NCBI GenBank assembly: GCA_035259385.1
Contig: DATFWL010000390.1
Span: 62,001-126,000, forward strand
Direction: 5' to 3'
Length of the DNA: 64,000 bases
Source of the DNA: QHWK01 sp035259385
Lineage (GTDB): Bacteria; Acidobacteriota; Vicinamibacteria; Vicinamibacterales; CAVVIG01
Shown here: positions 34,463 through 43,059 of the stretch, piece after piece
Layout: every line of letters begins with the position of its first letter
How positions within the stretch are numbered: position 1 is the stretch's first letter
Position numbers and translations under genes: made by a program
The notes under the pieces: generated by a model
The model's input: only the letters and a program-made list of their open reading frames with translations
What the model was told of the DNA's origin: nothing
The model's database searches: none

Positions 34463-37213
34463 TCACTGGTGACCGGGATCTTGTTGTGCCGGCACGCGCT
34501 CCTTCAGCTCGTGAAACCAGTTCAAGACGATACGAATCTCGTCAAATGCCGATGTGTCCTCCGCCTCGTTTGCAAACACCGGCGTGATGAATCGCTTGCC
34601 GGTTGCATCGACATCCCGGTTCCTGGCGTACCCCGGGCTGGTCGACCCGAACTTGCCCGCCGGCAGCGAGACGGGCGTGCCGAACGCAAACTGAGGGCCC
34701 GTCCGAACCGGCACGACAAACAGCTGATTGATCGTCGGCTCGTAGAACAGTTCCTTACCGTCGCGCGACCAGAAAGGGTGATGCGACGAGCTGCTCGTCG
34801 ACGGCACCTGATACTTCGCACCGGTGGGTGGGTACGGCTGGACGAACACGCTGCCGTTGGCCCCATACGCCACCCACCGGCCGTCCGGCGAGAACGCGCT
34901 TCCGATCGGCGCCGTTGACTCGACGTCCGGGAACTCCGACGAGCGGCGCTGCCGCACGGACAGCACCCAGAGCGTCACCTTGGAAGATTTGGTGACGGTG
35001 TACAAGAGCTCGTCCCCGGAGGGCGACGACGATTCCGGCGTATGAGCGGCTCCTTCTTCGGCCTTCGTCAATCGCTCGGCGGTGCCGCTGCCATCGGCCG
35101 GCTGCCAGAAGATGCCGCGATCGCCGTCCCGATCGGACTGGAACACGATCCGCTTGCCGTCTGGGGTCCAGGTCGGAAATCGGTTGACGCCGCCAAAGGT
35201 GAGGCGCTGTATCGACGTGCCGCTGCCGAGCTCGTAGACGAACACGTTGCCGTCTTTACCGGCCTCGGATCCAAACGCCACATGGCGGCCGTCCGGCGAC
35301 ATCCGCGCATGGACGTACGTCCCACTCTGCAGCTTCAATCGTTCGAGCGTACCGTTGCGATCGACCAGCGCGAGATCCTGCGCCCCCGACGCAATGTTCG
35401 TCGGACCAGGAACGTACACGAGCGTGCCCGTCAACGACGTGCTGAAATGCGCCTCGCCGGTCACGTTAGGACTGTTCGAAGTGGGCATGACGACGGGTGT
35501 GGTCGCGCGTCGGATGCCCTCGAGAATCGGAATTCCAAGGCTCGTTTCGAGGCGAATCGGGTCGAAACGGCTGGCATACAACACTCCGCCGCGCGCATAG
35601 AGGATATGGCCGGTCGACACGTACTGCCCGCCGCTGCCGTTTTCGATCACGACCCTGCGATCGCGCGACCTGGGTGCCTGCACCACGATCTGCGCGTGTT
35701 CCCACCGGTCGTCAGAAGAACCTTTCGCGACCGTGAAGAGCACGTTCCCGCCCGGCAGAATTTGCGGGGCATCCGCGTACTCATCGCGCTCGACGCTGAC
35801 GAGCAGCTCCGGGGTGCCGCCAGTGGGCGAGACGCGAAAGATGCCTTTCGCGCCCTGTCCGAACACGATCCCCGCTTCGTCCCACCAGGTGCCAAACGGG
35901 TTGTCTGCCGGGCAAACCATCACAGCGACTCCACCGGTGACCGCGATCCGCCTTAGCCCGCGATCGGCTGACGAATAAAACACCAGCGATCGGCCGTCGG
36001 GAGAGAACGTCGGTGACGAAACCCCGATGGTCCCGCCCGTGGTGCCGGCGATCGGCTGCGCCTCGGTCGAGGCGAGCTCCCGCAGGTACAACTGCTGATT
36101 CGCTACGTAGACGATCTGCCGGCCATCCGGCGAAATCGCGGTCATCTGGCGGCCAGGGTTCGTGAAGATCTGGCCCGGCGCCAGCGGCAGTGAAAACCGC
36201 GCGACCGGAGCCGGGGCGGCAACAGGCTTCGTCAACCAGACGACGGCACCAGTCGCGGCGCTCGCCGCCGCTGCTGTGACAACGAACGGCGCGACACGCC
36301 TCCATCGTGGCCGCCGCGGCGAGGTCGTTGACGCGGCCGGCTGCGCCGACGCCGCGACCAGCTCGGTGATGAGGAATCGCGCCGTGCTGATGTCTGACAC
36401 GCGCTTGGCGTGATCCTTCTCGAGACACCGACGCAGAAGCAGGCGGATGTGGCCGGGGACGTCGGCAGGCAGCGCGCTCCAGTCCGGCTCGCCGCGGATG
36501 ACCGCGGCGAGGACTTCGGTGGCATCGTCGCCATCGAACGCGCGCGTGCCGGTCAGCATTTCGTAGAGCACGCAGCCGAACGCCCAGATGTCGCTGCGCT
36601 TGTCGGCCGCGCGCCCCTTTGCCTGCTCCGGCGACATGTAGGCAGCAGTGCCGAGAATCACGCCCAGTTGGGTCATCGCCGGAGTCGTGATCGTCGGCGA
36701 CAGCGTCACACTTGCGGAGAGGCCCGACACCGGCTCGATCGGCTTGGCCAGTCCGAAGTCCAGAATCTTCACCGTGCCGTCCGGCCGCAGCTTGATGTTC
36801 GCGGGCTTCAGGTCCCGATGGACGATGCCCTGGTCGTGCGCCGCTTCGAGGGCGTCGATGATCTGCTTCGCAATCGGCAGCGACTCGCCGATCGGCAGGC
36901 GCCCATCCGCCAGCCGCTCCGCGAGCGTGGGCCCGTCGACGAGCTCGAGGATGAGCGCTGGAATGCCATCCGATTCCTCGAAGCCGTAGATCGCGGCGAT
37001 ATGCGGGTGATTCAGCGAGGCGAGGACGTGTGCTTCGCGCTTGAAGCGGGCAAGGCGCTCCGGATCGGCGGTGAAGGCTTCGGGAAGGACCTTGAGCGCG
37101 ACGTCGCGATTCAGCTTCGCATCGCGGGCGCGGTAGACCTCGCCCATGCCGCCACTGCCTAGAGCGGAAAGGATTTCGTACGAGCCAAGTCGAGCGCCGG
37201 CTGCGAGGGCCAT
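34463..37213 (-). CDS. Ser/Thr protein kinase with TM segment and TolB/WD40-like sensor propeller
   Basis: A 916-residue protein. The cytoplasmic kinase covers about residues 10-275 (GSGGMGEVYRARD, VALKVLPEAF, HRDLKPANIKL, DFGLAKP, YMSPEQAKG), then one transmembrane helix (VTAAAASAATGAVVWL, about residue 320), then a periplasmic TolB-type propeller with blades such as ISPDGRQIVYVA, FSPDGRSLVFYS and WTPDGKRIVFQSDRDGD. This architecture is strongly expanded in Acidobacteriota. The ATG at 37213 puts the kinase at the N-terminus; the frame remains open a further 68 codons upstream without kinase-like sequence. It is divergent from the cupredoxin gene and paralogous to the kinase at 45558-48272. 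Confidence 0.92.
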   Translation of the reverse strand: MALAAGARLGSYEILSALGSGGMGEVYRARDAKLNRDVALKVLPEAFTADPERLARFKREAHVLASLNHPHIAAIYGFEESDGIPALILELVDGPTLAERLADGRLPIGESLPIAKQIIDALEAAHDQGIVHRDLKPANIKLRPDGTVKILDFGLAKPIEPVSGLSASVTLSPTITTPAMTQLGVILGTAAYMSPEQAKGRAADKRSDIWAFGCVLYEMLTGTRAFDGDDATEVLAAVIRGEPDWSALPADVPGHIRLLLRRCLEKDHAKRVSDISTARFLITELVAASAQPAASTTSPRRPRWRRVAPFVVTAAAASAATGAVVWLTKPVAAPAPVARFSLPLAPGQIFTNPGRQMTAISPDGRQIVYVANQQLYLRELASTEAQPIAGTTGGTIGVSSPTFSPDGRSLVFYSSADRGLRRIAVTGGVAVMVCPADNPFGTWWDEAGIVFGQGAKGIFRVSPTGGTPELLVSVERDEYADAPQILPGGNVLFTVAKGSSDDRWEHAQIVVQAPRSRDRRVVIENGSGGQYVSTGHILYARGGVLYASRFDPIRLETSLGIPILEGIRRATTPVVMPTSNSPNVTGEAHFSTSLTGTLVYVPGPTNIASGAQDLALVDRNGTLERLKLQSGTYVHARMSPDGRHVAFGSEAGKDGNVFVYELGSGTSIQRLTFGGVNRFPTWTPDGKRIVFQSDRDGDRGIFWQPADGSGTAERLTKAEEGAAHTPESSSPSGDELLYTVTKSSKVTLWVLSVRQRRSSEFPDVESTAPIGSAFSPDGRWVAYGANGSVFVQPYPPTGAKYQVPSTSSSSHHPFWSRDGKELFYEPTINQLFVVPVRTGPQFAFGTPVSLPAGKFGSTSPGYARNRDVDATGKRFITPVFANEAEDTSAFDEIRIVLNWFHELKERVPAQQDPGHQ

Positions 37214-37434
37214 TAGTTCTCGCGCAGGAGTGCCGCTGATTGTAGTTGGTCCTTCAGATCCCGGAAAAGCGGGATGAATGCGACACGAGGTCCGACGATG
37301 CTGACCACCGCTGGTGGCGGACTGGCCGGCGAGAGTGCTCCGACGATGGACTTTTGACGATCTCGTGATGAATTCCGATCGCGCGGGCGAGATACCATCC
37401 GCCGTTGCCTGTCCCACTCACGACGGAGGATGAC

Positions 37435-37962
37435 ATGACTCGACGACTGGTGTGCAATTTCGCAGGAGCAACGTGCATCGCGGTGGCATGCGCCGGCGCG
37501 GCCGGCTCCGCGGCGGGAATCCGGACCGTGACGATCATGGATCAATGCGATCCAGCGACGTTCAACGCGGCGGTCGGACCGGGAACCTGTACGGGCAACA
37601 GCGGCGGCGTGCCGTTCGACACCTTCATCGCGGAGATCACCAAGACGCAGCAGGCCGGTGCGTGGCATTTCGCGCCGGGCGTCGTACACATGCGCGACGG
37701 CGAGGCACTGCAGGCCAGAAACAAGGGCGGCGAGATGCACACGTTCACCGAGGTGCAGCAGTTCGGCGGCGGATTCATCGACCTTCTCAATCAGCTGTCC
37801 GGCAATCCGGTGCCCGCGCCCGAGTGCGATCCGACGACCAACCACGAGATTCAGTTCGTCGCGCCCGGGGGCAAGACGGACCCGGACGTCGAGGAGCCGG
37901 GCGTTCACCACTACCAGTGCTGCATCCATCCCTGGATGCGGACGGACATCATCGTCCGTTGA
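37435..37962 (+). CDS. exported cupredoxin-like (type 1 copper) protein
   Basis: A 175-residue protein with a signal peptide (to about AGSAAG) and a single beta-sandwich whose ligands fit a type 1 copper site: an early His in GEMHTFTEV and the C-terminal loop YQCCIHPWMRTDI giving Cys, His and Met (C-x2-H-P-x-M). Such proteins shuttle electrons or store copper in the periplasm. An extra Cys sits beside the ligand Cys (QCC), and two further Cys (DQC, GTC) near the mature N-terminus may form a disulfide. The GGAGG site six bases before the ATG at 37435 decides the start. No oxidase partner is adjacent. Confidence 0.8.
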   Translation: MTRRLVCNFAGATCIAVACAGAAGSAAGIRTVTIMDQCDPATFNAAVGPGTCTGNSGGVPFDTFIAEITKTQQAGAWHFAPGVVHMRDGEALQARNKGGEMHTFTEVQQFGGGFIDLLNQLSGNPVPAPECDPTTNHEIQFVAPGGKTDPDVEEPGVHHYQCCIHPWMRTDIIVR

Positions 37963-38177
37963 GCCCAGGCCGGAGAGGTTGCCGCCGCGGTCAGGCGTCG
38001 CGGCGGCGAACCTCGTCGGCTCGTTCCCGGTCCCCCCTTCCCGACGAAGCTCCCTTCTCATCATCGATGTCGTCCCTGACCCTCCGTTTTCGATATCTCG
38101 AGTAGGGCGGTCGGGCAACCGCGCCGACGCGCCCTGGAGGCAGTGAGACGTCGTTTCGGATGAAGAAGGAGAGACCA

Positions 38178-38765
38178 ATGGCCGAAGTCATGACGCCGAC
38201 GATGCGCGCTCCACGACCGGCACGCAACGGCGTGAACACACCCGTCCTGATGGCAAGCGTCAACGCGGTCAAGGAGACGCCAGCGCTGGCGAAGTTCCAG
38301 TTTCGCGCCACCAATCGCTGGGTGAGCGGCACCTACAGCCAGTCGCGCATCGAGTCGTTCAGCGGCGCGGGTGGCGAACACTCGCACGAGATCCAGTTCA
38401 GCTACGGCGCCGATCACCCCGCCGTGCTCGTCGGAGAGGACCGCGGCCCGACGCCGACCGAATTCCTGCTCCACGCGCTCGCCGCCTGTATCACTGCCGG
38501 AATCGGCAACATCGCCGCCGCCCGAGGCGTGACGCTCACGTCGGTCGAGTCCCGCGTCGAAGGTGACATCGACCTGCAGGGAATCCTCGGGCTGTCGGGC
38601 GACGTTCGCAACGGCTATCAGCGGATTCGCATCGGTTTCACGATCGCAGGTGATGCGCCGCCCGAAAAGCTGCGCGCCATCGTCGAGCAGTCCCGCGCCC
38701 GGTCGGCCGTGTTCGACGTGCTCACCAACGGCGTTCCGGTCGACGTCAGCATCACGACCCGCTGA
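38178..38765 (+). CDS. OsmC/Ohr-family protein lacking the second catalytic Cys
   Basis: A 195-residue protein with the OsmC fold: DRGPTPTEFLLHALAACITA contains the first, peroxidatic-type Cys, and the end SRARSAVFDVLTNGVPVDV aligns with the region that holds the second Cys in active peroxiredoxins (usually SPV or CPV). Here Ser-Ala replaces it, so classical thiol peroxidase activity is doubtful. An N-terminal extension of about 40 residues precedes the fold. ATG at 38178 follows AAGGAGA; an in-frame ATG at 38160 is an alternative. It is 102 bases before the flavoprotein gene in the same direction. Confidence 0.85.
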   Translation: MAEVMTPTMRAPRPARNGVNTPVLMASVNAVKETPALAKFQFRATNRWVSGTYSQSRIESFSGAGGEHSHEIQFSYGADHPAVLVGEDRGPTPTEFLLHALAACITAGIGNIAAARGVTLTSVESRVEGDIDLQGILGLSGDVRNGYQRIRIGFTIAGDAPPEKLRAIVEQSRARSAVFDVLTNGVPVDVSITTR

Positions 38766-38867
38766 GCCCCCGACTGCAGTCAGGAAAGCGTGGCGACGGG
38801 CTGGCCGATCGCCCTCGCGGTCGCGGTGCCGCGGGGCGATCGGGTACCCGCTCGGCGCCAGGAAGGG

Positions 38868-40052
38868 ATGTTGTCCGTGAAAGTCGACGTTGTCGTCGTC
38901 GGAGCCCGTTGCGCAGGCGCGGCGACCGCCTTGCTCCTCGCCCGGGCGGGCGCCCGTGTGCTGCTGATCGACAAGGGAAGGTACGGCACGGACTCCCTCT
39001 CGACGCATGCGCTGATGCGCGGCGGGGTCCTCGCGCTGCACCGCTGGGGCGTTCTGCCGGCGATTGTTTCGGCCGGCACGCCGCCAGTACAGTCGACGAC
39101 CTTCAGCTACAGCCACCATGACATCACCGTGCCGATTGAGGAGCGATTCGGCGTCAGCGCGCTGTATGCGCCGCGCCGTGCGCTGCTCGATCGGATCCTG
39201 GTCGACGCCGCTGCGGACGGCGGGGCGGAGGTCGCCCACGGCGTCCGGCTCGACGACCTGATCGTCGACGAGCGCGGCCGCGTGCGAGGCGTCGCCGTCC
39301 TGTGGGGCGGTGCGCGGCGGCACATCCACGCGGACATGGTCGTCGGCGCCGATGGCCTCTATTCAACCGTTGCGCAACGGGTTCGTGCGCACGACGTCGT
39401 CGTCGGCCGGCACGCCGCCGGAGTCTTGTACACCTACTGGCATGGCCTGCCGTCAGCGGGGTACTACTGGAAGTTCCAGCCGGGTGCGAGCATCGGCGCG
39501 ATTCCGACCAACGACGGTGCGACGTGCGTGTTCGCGTCGGTGCCGGCCCAGCGTTTTCGCGAAGAGGCGCGCGGCAACGCGATCTCCGCCTACCGGCGAT
39601 TCATCCGGGAGGTCTCGCCGTCATTCGACGCGACGCTCGAAGACGCCGCATGCGCCGAGCCGGTTCGCGGCTTCGGCGGGCACGTCGGTTTCATCAAGAG
39701 CAGCGCAGGGCCAGGCTGGTCGCTCGTCGGGGACGCCGGGTATTTCAAGGATCCGATCACCGCCCACGGGATCACCGACGCGTTGCGTGACGCGGATTTA
39801 CTGACGCGCGCAATCCTCGATGGCACGACCGCCGCGATGTCCGGCTACGAGCGGACACGGCACGACCTGTCGCGGCGGCTGTTCGAGCTCTCCGACGAGA
39901 TCGCGTCGTTCGACTGGAGCGACGAACAGGTGCAGTCGCTGCATCGCGCGTTCAGTGCGGAAATGTCGCGAGAGGTGCGGGCGCTGGCCGCTCTGCCGCC
40001 GCTGCCGTGCCTGGTGCCATCGGCAGCCGCGCCTCACGCGCTCCGATCGTGA
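38868..40052 (+). CDS. FAD-dependent oxidoreductase (PHBH/geranylgeranyl-reductase-like fold)
   Basis: A 394-residue flavoprotein with the N-terminal FAD motif VDVVVVGARCAGAATALLLA, a second flavin motif in VVGADGLYSTVAQ, and the distal motif LVGDAGYFKDPITAHGITDA. The GARCAG version of the motif is typical of a large subgroup of uncharacterised bacterial monooxygenases and dehydrogenases. The ATG at 38868 is preceded by AGGAAGGG. Substrate unknown; it is co-oriented with the OsmC gene upstream and convergent with the STAND ATPase gene. Confidence 0.85.
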   Translation: MLSVKVDVVVVGARCAGAATALLLARAGARVLLIDKGRYGTDSLSTHALMRGGVLALHRWGVLPAIVSAGTPPVQSTTFSYSHHDITVPIEERFGVSALYAPRRALLDRILVDAAADGGAEVAHGVRLDDLIVDERGRVRGVAVLWGGARRHIHADMVVGADGLYSTVAQRVRAHDVVVGRHAAGVLYTYWHGLPSAGYYWKFQPGASIGAIPTNDGATCVFASVPAQRFREEARGNAISAYRRFIREVSPSFDATLEDAACAEPVRGFGGHVGFIKSSAGPGWSLVGDAGYFKDPITAHGITDALRDADLLTRAILDGTTAAMSGYERTRHDLSRRLFELSDEIASFDWSDEQVQSLHRAFSAEMSREVRALAALPPLPCLVPSAAAPHALRS

Positions 40053-40095
40053 CTGCCGTCAGCGTGCCTGAGATTCCGTAAGGATCGTCTGCCGG

Positions 40096-42378
40096 TTACC
40101 GGACGATGATCACCAGTTGCCGTCTGACCCGGTGGCCGTCGCGACCGGTCGCGGTCAGCTCGTACGTGGTGGTGCGTGCGGGCGTCGCGCGCAGGCAGTT
40201 CAACGTGCTGGTCGGGGGAACGTCGCCAATGTCGGGTTCGACGCGTGCCTGCACGGCGTCGTTGACGGCGTAGCAGAGACGCGTGGGCGCGCCGGCCGCG
40301 ACCGACCCCGGCCGCGGCGTAAAAATGAGGATGCTCGCGCGCTCGGTCGGTGACGGCGGCACGACCGGCGGAGTCAGCACCGGATCGCTGCCGCGCGCTT
40401 CCAGCTCTGAGGCCGCAGGGATCGGGGCCGGTTGAACGGGCTCTGGCGCAGGTGAGGCGGCGGCATCGACGGCAGCAGTCACCGGCTGACTCGCCCGCGC
40501 TGGAGGCGTCGTGCCTCCGAGAGTGCGTTGAAGGAACGAACCGATGCTGGCTACGTTCCAGCGGTCCCACGAAAGCCCTGCCCAGTACGAGAAGCCGCCG
40601 ACGATCGTCGCCAGGATGATCGTGAGGATCACCGCGCCGACCCGGCTCGTGTCCGAGCCGTGAAGGGTCAGCTGGATGTCTTGTCGCAGCGGCAGTGATT
40701 CGAGATCGTACCGGGGCTCGACCGATGCGGCAGATTCCGTTCTGACGGAGAAACCGGCTCCGGGTTTCCTCCCTGGCGGCTGGGGCGCAGACTCCGGTTC
40801 CGGCGCCAGCACGAGACTCAGATTCCGCCGGCTCGCCGCAGCGCCGGCGGCATCGTCGCTCGCGTCGCGCTGTTTGGCAGCCTGGCTCAACGACGCGCGG
40901 GCTTTGCCCAACTCGCCAAGGCAGAGCGCGCGCGTACCGAGTTCGTGCAGCGCCCATGCCTCGGCGGATCGATCGCCGGTTGATCGGGCCGCGGTGAGAC
41001 ACTGTTCGAGCGTGACTGCCCAGGCGCCCCAACGTGCGCCGAGGATGAGGGCCCCCTCGAGCAGCTGCCCGATTCGCAGCACCTCACCCCACCGCCGGGC
41101 GTCAGCCGCGCTCTGCTGCGCGCGGACCAGCGCGTCGGATTCCTCCAGCAGACTGGCGGGGCTGCGCCGGTAGCGCTCTGACCACGCGGTGAAATAGGTG
41201 ATCGCGCGATTCACCCAGGGCTTCAGATCTTCCTTTCGGCGGAGCTGATCGCCGATGCCGGACGCGAGCCGATGCCGCGAGTCGCTGCTCACGATGACGC
41301 CGCGGCGCGCGAGCAGCATCAGCGCCGGATCGAGGTCGGTGACGTCCGCGATGGCGGCAATGTGCTGAACCCGCAGCGGCACACCGGGCAGCGCCGCCAG
41401 CGCCAGCAGCGCGCGCCGCTGCTTTTCGTCGGTCGAGGCCATCAGCTCGGTGACCAGGTTCGCCGGCGTGATGTTTCGAGCGCAGATGTCGAGCAACATC
41501 CCCTGCTCGCGGGCGATCGCCGCGGCTTGCATGATGCGACGCGGATGTCCGTCAAACGCGGCGCAGAGTGTCGCCGCCGCCGCGCGCTCGATGCCGTCGA
41601 CCGTCCGCTCCATCTCGCGTTCCAGGAGCGACACTGCATGGTCGACGGGCAGCCCTTTCAGCGCGATGCTGCGCACCTCGCCCCACAGACACCGCTCGCG
41701 CGTCGCCACCGCGAACGCGGATCGCGGGGCGATGTCGAGCACCTGTTCCAACTCGTGCTGCGACACGCGTACATCGTCGAGCACGATCAGCGCCTGCTTG
41801 TCCTGAAGACCGCGGCGGATCTCCGTGTCGGTCGGTTTGCAGATCTCGTCGCTCTCGAAGAAGGCCTCGAACAGCAGCTGCTGGAGATCGGCAGACGTGT
41901 GATGCCGCGCGTGCAGGTAGACGATGCCGTCGACGAACGACGCGGCCCGCGGATGGTGCGCGAGATGTCGGAGGAGGGCGGTCTTGCCGATCCCTGATTC
42001 GCCGCTGACCTCGACAGGAAGCCCCGCGTCGAGGGCGGAGAGCGCGGCGGTCAGCTCAGCCCCGCGATCGAACAGGCCGCGAATCAGCCGTGGGCGGACC
42101 AGGACCGGCGTCGGCCGCGGGCGGATGTGCGCGCGCTCGGTCCGCGAAGCTTCCCGGACGACTCCACCGGACGCCTCGCCGATCTGCAGGACATGGCGGC
42201 CAACGGCGATCTGGCCGCTGATCGCGCCGTACAGCGAAGGCTCGTCAACGCGCGCCTCTGCATCGCCACGCGAAACCGCCGCGTGGTGATCAAGCTGGTC
42301 ATGGTTCAGCTTGATGGTCATCCTGCGCAGTATGCGCTGGCTCGCCGAGCTTTGTCTCGACTGGCTGCGATGGTTCAC
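40096..42378 (-). CDS. membrane-anchored STAND/NB-ARC-like ATPase with C-terminal extracytoplasmic domain
   Basis: A 760-residue protein (GTG at 42378; ATG at 42321 is an alternative). After about 95 unassigned residues comes a P-loop NTPase of the STAND type: Walker A SGESGIGKTALLRHLAHHP, Walker B ALIVLDDV, and RxxxF-like ATRERCLWGEVRSIALKGLP with the arm region LPGVPLRVQHIAAI. Helical repeat-like sequence (about 400-530) follows, then a transmembrane helix (VGAVILTIILATIVGGFSYW), a Pro/Ala-rich linker and a C-terminal beta-sandwich of about 85 residues ending YELTATGRDGHRVRRQLVII. No effector domain is recognised. STAND proteins assemble on ligand binding; the membrane anchor and outer domain here suggest transmembrane signalling rather than DNA control. 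Confidence 0.7.
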   Translation of the reverse strand: MNHRSQSRQSSASQRILRRMTIKLNHDQLDHHAAVSRGDAEARVDEPSLYGAISGQIAVGRHVLQIGEASGGVVREASRTERAHIRPRPTPVLVRPRLIRGLFDRGAELTAALSALDAGLPVEVSGESGIGKTALLRHLAHHPRAASFVDGIVYLHARHHTSADLQQLLFEAFFESDEICKPTDTEIRRGLQDKQALIVLDDVRVSQHELEQVLDIAPRSAFAVATRERCLWGEVRSIALKGLPVDHAVSLLEREMERTVDGIERAAAATLCAAFDGHPRRIMQAAAIAREQGMLLDICARNITPANLVTELMASTDEKQRRALLALAALPGVPLRVQHIAAIADVTDLDPALMLLARRGVIVSSDSRHRLASGIGDQLRRKEDLKPWVNRAITYFTAWSERYRRSPASLLEESDALVRAQQSAADARRWGEVLRIGQLLEGALILGARWGAWAVTLEQCLTAARSTGDRSAEAWALHELGTRALCLGELGKARASLSQAAKQRDASDDAAGAAASRRNLSLVLAPEPESAPQPPGRKPGAGFSVRTESAASVEPRYDLESLPLRQDIQLTLHGSDTSRVGAVILTIILATIVGGFSYWAGLSWDRWNVASIGSFLQRTLGGTTPPARASQPVTAAVDAAASPAPEPVQPAPIPAASELEARGSDPVLTPPVVPPSPTERASILIFTPRPGSVAAGAPTRLCYAVNDAVQARVEPDIGDVPPTSTLNCLRATPARTTTYELTATGRDGHRVRRQLVIIVR

Positions 42379-42486
42379 ATAATACGCTGAGCCTGCGTCA
42401 ACATCACAGTCGATCTCGAGAGACTTCGAGCGTACGTGCGCTGCTGGCCAATTCAGTCACCTCGACCGTGAAAGAGAGTCTCCACG

Positions 42487-42882
42487 ATGACGTCCTTCGA
42501 CACGAAGCATCTGCCGTCGGCGCCGTCGGCCGTCGCTCCGGACGGCTCGAGCGTCAGGATCCTGCTTGGGCTGAGGTCCGGCGGCATGGCGCACTTCGAG
42601 CTCGCCGCTGGTCAGACATCGAAAGCTGTCACGCATCGAACCGTCGAGGAGATCTGGTACTTCGTCTCGGGCCGCGGCGAAATGTGGCGCGAGCAGAACG
42701 GGGTCGCGACGGTCGTCGACGTCCATGCCGGCGTGTGTCTGACGATCCCGTTGGGAACGCGCTTTCAGTTTCGGTCATGTGGCGCCGAGGCGCTCGCGGC
42801 GGTTGGCGTCACCATGCCGCCCTGGCCCGGCGACGACGAAGCCATTGTCGTCAAAGGTGAATGGCAACCGACCGTTCGATGA
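42487..42882 (+). CDS. small cupin-domain protein
   Basis: A 131-residue single-domain cupin without a signal peptide. The first motif lies in THRTVEEIWYFVSGRGEMWR, with His and two Glu that could bind a metal, and the second in HAGVCLTIPLGTRFQF, where the usual His is replaced, so the metal site is incomplete. Such small cupins bind or isomerise sugars or act as sensors; none can be chosen. It is divergent from the STAND ATPase gene across a gap of about 110 bases. Confidence 0.85.
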   Translation: MTSFDTKHLPSAPSAVAPDGSSVRILLGLRSGGMAHFELAAGQTSKAVTHRTVEEIWYFVSGRGEMWREQNGVATVVDVHAGVCLTIPLGTRFQFRSCGAEALAAVGVTMPPWPGDDEAIVVKGEWQPTVR

Positions 42883-43059
42883 TGTAGTTCATCCGCGCGC
42901 GCTCGACGCACTCCTCGGCCAACGCCTTCCTTACACGACGGAGGCAACCAGCACAGCCGCGACAGAAAGTCTTGTTGCGTCTCCGATGCGGCGTTGTCAT
43001 GCCGCCGTGATGGTCAGCTCCTACATTGAGCGACCTTCGCAGGTGCCGAAGGAGGTTCA

